DNA of 64,000 bases, taken from contig NZ_CP150274.1 in NCBI RefSeq assembly GCF_037977055.1, positions 7,068,001-7,132,000 on the forward strand. Direction: 5' to 3'. The translations under genes were made by a program, and so were the position numbers. Source of the DNA: Paenibacillus sp. FSL K6-1096. GTDB lineage: Bacteria; Bacillota; Bacilli; Paenibacillales; Paenibacillaceae. This document shows, piece after piece, positions 59,323 to 64,000 of the stretch. The first letter of the stretch is position 1. The number at the start of each line of letters is the position of its first letter. The notes under the pieces are model-generated. The model was not told the DNA's origin. It saw only the letters and a program-made list of their open reading frames with translations, and searched no databases.

Positions 59323-62300
59323 ATGCCAGAATCAAATGACATCATTATTGAAGAATACGTACCCGAACGACATGCTGCTTCCATCGCCGAGATGTGGAAC
59401 GCCAGCTCGCAGAGCTGGGGCGGCGACAGCTCATACCAGACCGAGGAGAGCGTGCTGCGCGAGCATGAGATCAATCCGATGCTCAAGCTGTTCCTGGCCG
59501 TCACCGGCGGAGAAGTGATCGGCTATTGCAGCTTCTCCCACTACAAGGAGGATACCGGGGCGCTCTATATTGCGCTGCTGAATGTGAGGCCGGATTACCA
59601 TGGACGCAAGGTGGGCAAGCGGCTGGTCCGCCGTGCTATAGAAGAGACGATTACGCTTGGCTGGCCCCGGCTTGACTTGTATACATGGCCCGGCAATGTG
59701 AAGGCGGTTCCCACCTATAAGAAGAGCGGGTTCTTCTGGGAGAAGCGGGATGATACGACCCACCTGATGAACTTCATTCCTTCGGTGCTTCAGACTGGCG
59801 CCGTAAGCGCTTTTTTTGAGAAAATAGACTGGTACAACGACAGCATCCGCAAAATTGAGGTGGAGCCTGACGGCCATGGCGCGGACGGGTTTGACTATTT
59901 TACATATGAATGGCTGAAGGACGGGGTGTCTCTGCGCATGGAATATGAGCGGACCGGCCGCGGCCTGCGCCTGATTGAGACGGATGATTACCGGATACAG
60001 GCTACGATTCCTGCCTCGCATGAGCTGCCCTTCGGTGCGGAGTATCCGGTGGTCTATGAGGCCGTGAACAAAAGCGGCAAGCCCTTGTCGCTGCAGGTGA
60101 CCGGTGTAAGCAATCCGCAGATCCGTTTTGAGCTGAAGGAGGCGCGGGAGATTGGGGCCGAGGCACGGATTGAGGGCAGCTTCTTCATTCATCCGGTGGA
60201 GGAGGAGCAGAATCCCTTCCAGACCCATCCGGTCGTAGAGGCTGAGCTGCTCATTAACGGCCTGCCTGCCGTATTCAAGCTCGGCGTGAAGCCCAAATAT
60301 CCGGTCAAAGTGAAGCTCCAGCTGCCGGAGCGGGCCGTCTTCACGGGCGAAGAGGTTGAGCTGGATGTGACGGTTGAGAATAAGTACAGTGACGACTCGG
60401 CGTTTGTCTTTGCGCTGCCGGAGGACGGCATTCTGGCTTTCGCGCAGAACCGGGTTGCCGTGGAGGTTCCGGCCAACAGCCGGAGAACGGTTAAAGTTAA
60501 GGCCCGGCTGCTGGATTACGGCATCTGGCATCATAAGGTTGGCATCCTCCGGCTGGAGGAGGGCATGGAAGCGCCTGTGCTGGAGCAGGAGCTGAGCATG
60601 GTCTTTCCGGGGGCGGATGCTGCCTTTGGCGGCAAGACCGATGAAGCCTGGATCATCTGCAGCGGGAAGTATGCGGCAGTGCTGGACCTATCCAGCAACA
60701 AGCTGTATTTGCGGGAGGGCCGCAAGACGCTCGTTACGCTGCCTTATCCCAAGTTCGGCCGCCCGTATACGGATGAATTCAAGAAGTTCGCTCCGCTGGA
60801 CGTGAAGATTCACCGCGAGCAGGAAGCTATCGTCCTTGAAGCCGACTATAACATCAGCAACCGGGAAGGACTTAGGCTGACCATGGTGGTGAAGCTGCAG
60901 AACAACGGCCTGATCTCCCGGCATTACAGCATTCACAACCCGCTGGATACCGGTCAGGTGGAGGACCTGATCTTGAAGGACAGCTTTCAGTTTGGCCTTC
61001 GTGACAGTGTTCTCCCTTATAACGGCAAATATCTGGATCTTAGCTTAGGCGAGGAAGCCTCTGATCTGGACTATTGGGAAGGCAATAAATTTACGGAGAA
61101 CTGGATCTTTACGAAGGGTGAGACGCCAATGGGAATCAGTTGGCCCGCAGAATTAGAGCTGATCCAGGAATCGTGGCTGCACGCCGTTGAGCATTCGCTG
61201 GGCCGGATTCCGGCGGGAAGCCATGCGGTGACCCGTCCGCTGCGGATTGCGCTGGGGACCTGGGACCGCTGGCAGGATTTCCGTGCGTATGCGCTGCTTC
61301 AAGGCAATGGTAATGAGGAGCTGAAGGCCGGGCTGCCGCTGGAGGCGGCCCTGAATAACGGCAATCCGTTCATCAGCGGCCAGTTTGCGCTAACGCTTCA
61401 GGAGCAGAAGATGAGTTATCTGGATGGGGAGATCCATGTATCCTCCAGTAAGGGCAGTATTGAAGAAGCCCGGCTTGAGCTGCCCGGGGAGGAGAAGCTT
61501 ACGGAGGCCACGCTTCCGCTGACCTTCTCCGGCAGTCCGGAACCGGATGTGCTTACCCTGCATCTGGATATGGAGGGGTATGAGCTGGACCGCACCTTCC
61601 TGGCCTTGCCGGTCCAGGACGGGGCAGTACGGCAGGAGAGGCTGGAAGTAAGCGGGTCCAGGGTTCTGGCCGCGGACAATGGAGTTCTGCGCATACAGGC
61701 CAGTCCTGATTTTGCACCGGGATTGTTCTCGGTGGTGTATGAGGGCCAGGAATGGCTGGATTCCTCCTTCCCGCAGCCGGTAGCCAAGTCCTGGTGGAAC
61801 CCGTGGGTCGGCGGGATTCTGACCTTGATGGGGGATGTTACACCGCGGACTATGCTGGAGGAAGAGGCTGCCGCTGAATTCGCCGACTTAACGGATAATA
61901 AGGGCAACCGCTGGTCAGGCATCCGCGTAAGTGTTACGATTCAGAAGAACGAGCAATACCGGGGACTTACCCTGCATCAATACTTCATGCTGCTTCCGGG
62001 TGTTCCTGTACTTGCCCGTACCGTATATGTGGAGCAGAATACCGGCAGACCGCTGTATCCGCTGAGCCTGGAGACCCCGACCTTCTATAAAGCCGCCTCT
62101 GAGATCACACAAGGCAGATTCTATGTCAAGAACAGCAGCGGGCAGCTGGTGGTATACAAGGGTGGCGGAGTGCAGACAGGTGCCAAAAGTGACAACGGGC
62201 TGATCCAGCTCGGCTCTGAAGAACGGAAGGAACGCCTGACACAGGCTATAACGCCGGAGCATTCTTCCTCCTCACTGATGGTCAATGCCGAGGCGATGAT

Positions 62301-62436
62301 GACCTACACGGAGCAGTACCTGCATCTGCAGGATGGAGAGGAACGGTTCACCCAGCCCCAATTTTACCTGATCTCGGATCTGCAGGCACCGGAGCAGGCT
62401 TATGCCGATCTGCTGTCGATCCGGTTCAAGAAGTAA
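59323..62436 (+). CDS. GNAT acetyltransferase fused to a large beta-sandwich protein
   Basis: 1037 residues from the ATG at 59323, which has CGAGGAGG ten bases upstream; GTG 59299 is open but lacks a site. Residues 1-150 form a GNAT domain (GALYIALLNVRPDYHGRKVGKRLVRRAIEE; the Q/R-x2-G-x-G/A site is HGRKVG). The next 250 residues look like CARDB/NPCBM-type beta sandwiches (LPERAVFTGEEVELDVTVEN), and the remaining 600 a long galactose-mutarotase-like/beta-sandwich region (LYLREGRKTLVTLPYPKFG, WWNPWVGGILTLMGD). No signal peptide, so cytoplasmic. The combination is unusual; function unknown. An amidohydrolase gene follows 21 bases later. Confidence 0.78.
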   Translation: MPESNDIIIEEYVPERHAASIAEMWNASSQSWGGDSSYQTEESVLREHEINPMLKLFLAVTGGEVIGYCSFSHYKEDTGALYIALLNVRPDYHGRKVGKRLVRRAIEETITLGWPRLDLYTWPGNVKAVPTYKKSGFFWEKRDDTTHLMNFIPSVLQTGAVSAFFEKIDWYNDSIRKIEVEPDGHGADGFDYFTYEWLKDGVSLRMEYERTGRGLRLIETDDYRIQATIPASHELPFGAEYPVVYEAVNKSGKPLSLQVTGVSNPQIRFELKEAREIGAEARIEGSFFIHPVEEEQNPFQTHPVVEAELLINGLPAVFKLGVKPKYPVKVKLQLPERAVFTGEEVELDVTVENKYSDDSAFVFALPEDGILAFAQNRVAVEVPANSRRTVKVKARLLDYGIWHHKVGILRLEEGMEAPVLEQELSMVFPGADAAFGGKTDEAWIICSGKYAAVLDLSSNKLYLREGRKTLVTLPYPKFGRPYTDEFKKFAPLDVKIHREQEAIVLEADYNISNREGLRLTMVVKLQNNGLISRHYSIHNPLDTGQVEDLILKDSFQFGLRDSVLPYNGKYLDLSLGEEASDLDYWEGNKFTENWIFTKGETPMGISWPAELELIQESWLHAVEHSLGRIPAGSHAVTRPLRIALGTWDRWQDFRAYALLQGNGNEELKAGLPLEAALNNGNPFISGQFALTLQEQKMSYLDGEIHVSSSKGSIEEARLELPGEEKLTEATLPLTFSGSPEPDVLTLHLDMEGYELDRTFLALPVQDGAVRQERLEVSGSRVLAADNGVLRIQASPDFAPGLFSVVYEGQEWLDSSFPQPVAKSWWNPWVGGILTLMGDVTPRTMLEEEAAAEFADLTDNKGNRWSGIRVSVTIQKNEQYRGLTLHQYFMLLPGVPVLARTVYVEQNTGRPLYPLSLETPTFYKAASEITQGRFYVKNSSGQLVVYKGGGVQTGAKSDNGLIQLGSEERKERLTQAITPEHSSSSLMVNAEAMMTYTEQYLHLQDGEERFTQPQFYLISDLQAPEQAYADLLSIRFKK

Positions 62437-62457
62437 TGAACAGAAAGGAAGCTATGG

Positions 62458-63330
62458 ATGAGAATCATTGACGCACATGTGCATTACTCCAACATTGCCG
62501 CCTTCCATGATACGGCCGAGAACCTGGCGTATATTGACTACACCGGCAAGGGACTCCAGGAGGAGTTCCGGCAGAGCGGGGTTGTAGCCGGTGTGGGAAT
62601 GGGCGTGACCGAGACGGTTGCCGGTGCTTTCCCGGATGCAGAGGCGCTTAATCCCATGCTGCTTGATCTGAGCGCTGCACTCCCGGAGAACCTGTTCACC
62701 TGTGTCGGCATCAACCCGCTTACCCTCCATCTGGAGGGGCAGCTGGAAGCGCTGGAAGCCTCTCTGCAGCGGGAGGATGTCGTTGGGATCAAGCTGTATG
62801 CCGGATACTACCATTTCAATGTGGGCGATGCCATCTATGATCCGGTCTATAAGCTGGCTGCGGCCTATCGCCTGCCGGTGGTGATTCACGGCGGACTGAC
62901 CTATGCGGACCAGGGACTGCTCAAGTATTCTCATCCGCTGTCCATGGAGGAGACCTTCCTGAAGCACCGGGACATCACCTTCATGCTCTGCCACCTCGGC
63001 GACCCTTGGGTAATGGACACCGCAGCCCTGTTGGAAAAGAACCCTAATCTGTGCACCGACTTGTCCGGTTGGATTGTGGGCGATCAGGCCAAGGTGGACC
63101 GGCTGATGACCGAGCAGACCTATACCGATCATTTCCGCCGGGCCATTGTATTCGCCGAGAAATACGACCGGCTGGTCTTCGGTACTGACTGGCCGCTGGT
63201 TCCGCTTGCAGCCTATATCCCCTTCGTGAAGCATCTGATCCCGGAAGCCCATTGGGAGGATGTCTTCTACAACAACGCGCTCCGGGTGTTCCCTAAGCTG
63301 GAACAGCGGATGAGAGAACTGAATCTATAG
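62458..63330 (+). CDS. Amidohydrolase family 2 protein
   Basis: 290 residues, TIM-barrel metal hydrolase or decarboxylase. Metal ligand motif IIDAHVHYS at the start, VGIKLYAGYYHF, VVIHGGLTYADQGL, FMLCHLGDPWVMDTAALLEKNPNLCTDLSG and the late catalytic Asp in VFGTDWPLVP. AGAAAGGAAG precedes the ATG. It is paired with the GNAT fusion gene and ends in a terminator, so the two likely share a pathway. Substrate unknown. Confidence 0.88.
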   Translation: MRIIDAHVHYSNIAAFHDTAENLAYIDYTGKGLQEEFRQSGVVAGVGMGVTETVAGAFPDAEALNPMLLDLSAALPENLFTCVGINPLTLHLEGQLEALEASLQREDVVGIKLYAGYYHFNVGDAIYDPVYKLAAAYRLPVVIHGGLTYADQGLLKYSHPLSMEETFLKHRDITFMLCHLGDPWVMDTAALLEKNPNLCTDLSGWIVGDQAKVDRLMTEQTYTDHFRRAIVFAEKYDRLVFGTDWPLVPLAAYIPFVKHLIPEAHWEDVFYNNALRVFPKLEQRMRELNL

Positions 63331-63344
63331 TGACCTGACTGTTT

Positions 63345-63373
63345 CCCCTGGAATGGATGTTCCGGGGGTTTTT
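63345..63373 (+). terminator. Rho-independent terminator
   Basis: CCCCTGGAA pairs with TTCCGGGG around TGGATG, then a T run. Confidence 0.85.
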
Positions 63374-63420
63374 ACCTGTTGCGGGCCTGATGTGAAATCA
63401 TAGGAGAGAGGGAATGAATA

Positions 63421-64000
63421 ATGCCTTATCTGCAGTTGAACGATCTGGAGCTATTCTATGAACAGCTGGGAACCGGGGAGCCGGTTATTTTCTTGCACAG
63501 TCACTATTCGCGCAGTATACTGGCATTCAGCAGCCAATTGCTGGAGTTCCAGAACCGGTACGCTTGCTATTTCCCTGATCTCAGGGGGCATGGCAGAACC
63601 AGAAGCAGCAGTCTGGATTGGTCTATGCCGCAAATCGCTGAGGATGTGGCAGCATTCATGGAGCAGATGAAGATGAAGCAGGCACATCTCATTGGATATA
63701 GCATGGGAGCTGGCGTAGGGTTGTATCTGGCTGCGAATCACCCCGGACGGGTGGCTACGCTTACGACGATCGGAACCAGCGGCTGCTGTGAACCGCAGGG
63801 AGCGGAGGAGTATGAACCGGAGCGGCTGCTGGCCAGCGGGCAACAGGCATTCATCGGTCAGATGATGGAGAGACATCAGGAGGCCCACCGGGGGAACTGG
63901 CAGGAGTATTTGCGCCAAACGGTGCAGGACTGGATCAAATACCCCGACCTCACAGAAGCTCAGCTAAGTAAAATTGCTTGTCCGGCGCTGCTGATTTCAG
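63421..64000 (+). CDS. Alpha/beta hydrolase, 5' part
   Basis: 193 codons are visible; the gene runs off the window. The start is the ATG at 63421 behind AGGAGAGAGGGA. The oxyanion region is VIFLHSHYSRS (HG replaced by HS), YFPDLRGHGRT follows, and the nucleophile elbow is GYSMGAGVGL with Ser near residue 95. The later Asp and His of the triad lie beyond the window. Hydrolase or esterase of unknown substrate. Confidence 0.9.
   Translation, partial: MPYLQLNDLELFYEQLGTGEPVIFLHSHYSRSILAFSSQLLEFQNRYACYFPDLRGHGRTRSSSLDWSMPQIAEDVAAFMEQMKMKQAHLIGYSMGAGVGLYLAANHPGRVATLTTIGTSGCCEPQGAEEYEPERLLASGQQAFIGQMMERHQEAHRGNWQEYLRQTVQDWIKYPDLTEAQLSKIACPALLIS

Noticed and set aside
1..64000. tRNA, rRNA, insertion sequence, integrase or phage genes
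   Set aside because: Looked for by eye on both strands; none was recognised, though small non-coding RNAs cannot be excluded this way.

Overview
The window looks like chromosomal DNA of a Paenibacillus-type Firmicute. The evidence is a moderately high-GC coding background, strong AGGAGG-type ribosome binding sites, frequent TTG and GTG starts, a T-box leader, GlnR/TnrA-type operators, an ANTAR-controlled nitrite reductase operon and a secreted GH87-type alpha-1,3-glucanase. This assignment is inferred from gene content, not from a marker gene. No rRNA, tRNA, integrase or transposase was seen.

Layout. 1-1.7 kb: end of a LysR regulator and a MetE-like methyltransferase. 1.7-4.2 kb: an AT-rich stretch with a lipoprotein, two small exported proteins and a broken 70-codon gene. 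4.2-6.6 kb: sigma-A promoter, lysine-type T-box, a repeat array, and class I lysyl-tRNA synthetase. 6.7-17 kb: housekeeping and accessory genes (YebC/YeeN, two Nudix proteins, TauE/SafE permease, GNATs, AlaX-type editing protein, aldo/keto reductase, TetM-like GTPase, paired YdcZ-type membrane proteins). 17.2-23.6 kb: nitrite assimilation. A TrpD-like protein and an ANTAR antiterminator diverge from nirB-nirD-nirC-cobA, with a dense control region between them. 23.9-29.6 kb: small metabolic genes. 29.7-34.3 kb: a polymorphic-toxin-like locus, with an N-terminal delivery/linker gene, a pore-like/toxin gene in the -1 frame, and an AT-rich probable immunity gene. 34.6-39.5 kb: exported glucanase and an RCC1-repeat protein. 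39.5-50.7 kb: the Kdp potassium system, kdpD-kdpE, a small membrane protein, then a 35-codon ORF and kdpF-A-B-C, closed by a kinase-less protein with two KdpD-type sensor modules. 50.8-54.9 kb: nitroreductase and a heterodimeric ABC exporter. 55.7-59.2 kb: two-component system, pssA and DedA. 59.3-64 kb: a GNAT/beta-sandwich fusion, an amidohydrolase and the start of an alpha/beta hydrolase.

How genes work together. NirC imports nitrite, NirBD reduces it to ammonium and CobA makes the siroheme precursor. GlnR/TnrA-like boxes and a two-hairpin ANTAR target sit in front of nirB. The Kdp genes are tied together by three promoters with the same KdpE-box geometry: the start of the last ATCTTAAT box lies exactly 50 nt before the start of the -10 element in each.

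Most unusual signals. A family of 51-52 bp tandem repeats occurs in three unlinked intergenic arrays (4.6, 12.0 and 55.0 kb). Each unit carries a 26-nt hairpin whose arms change together while the A-rich loop stays constant. Three genes (cobA, the toxin gene and a small minus-strand gene) are each broken by what looks like loss of a single G. This may mean real decay, slippage, or assembly error.
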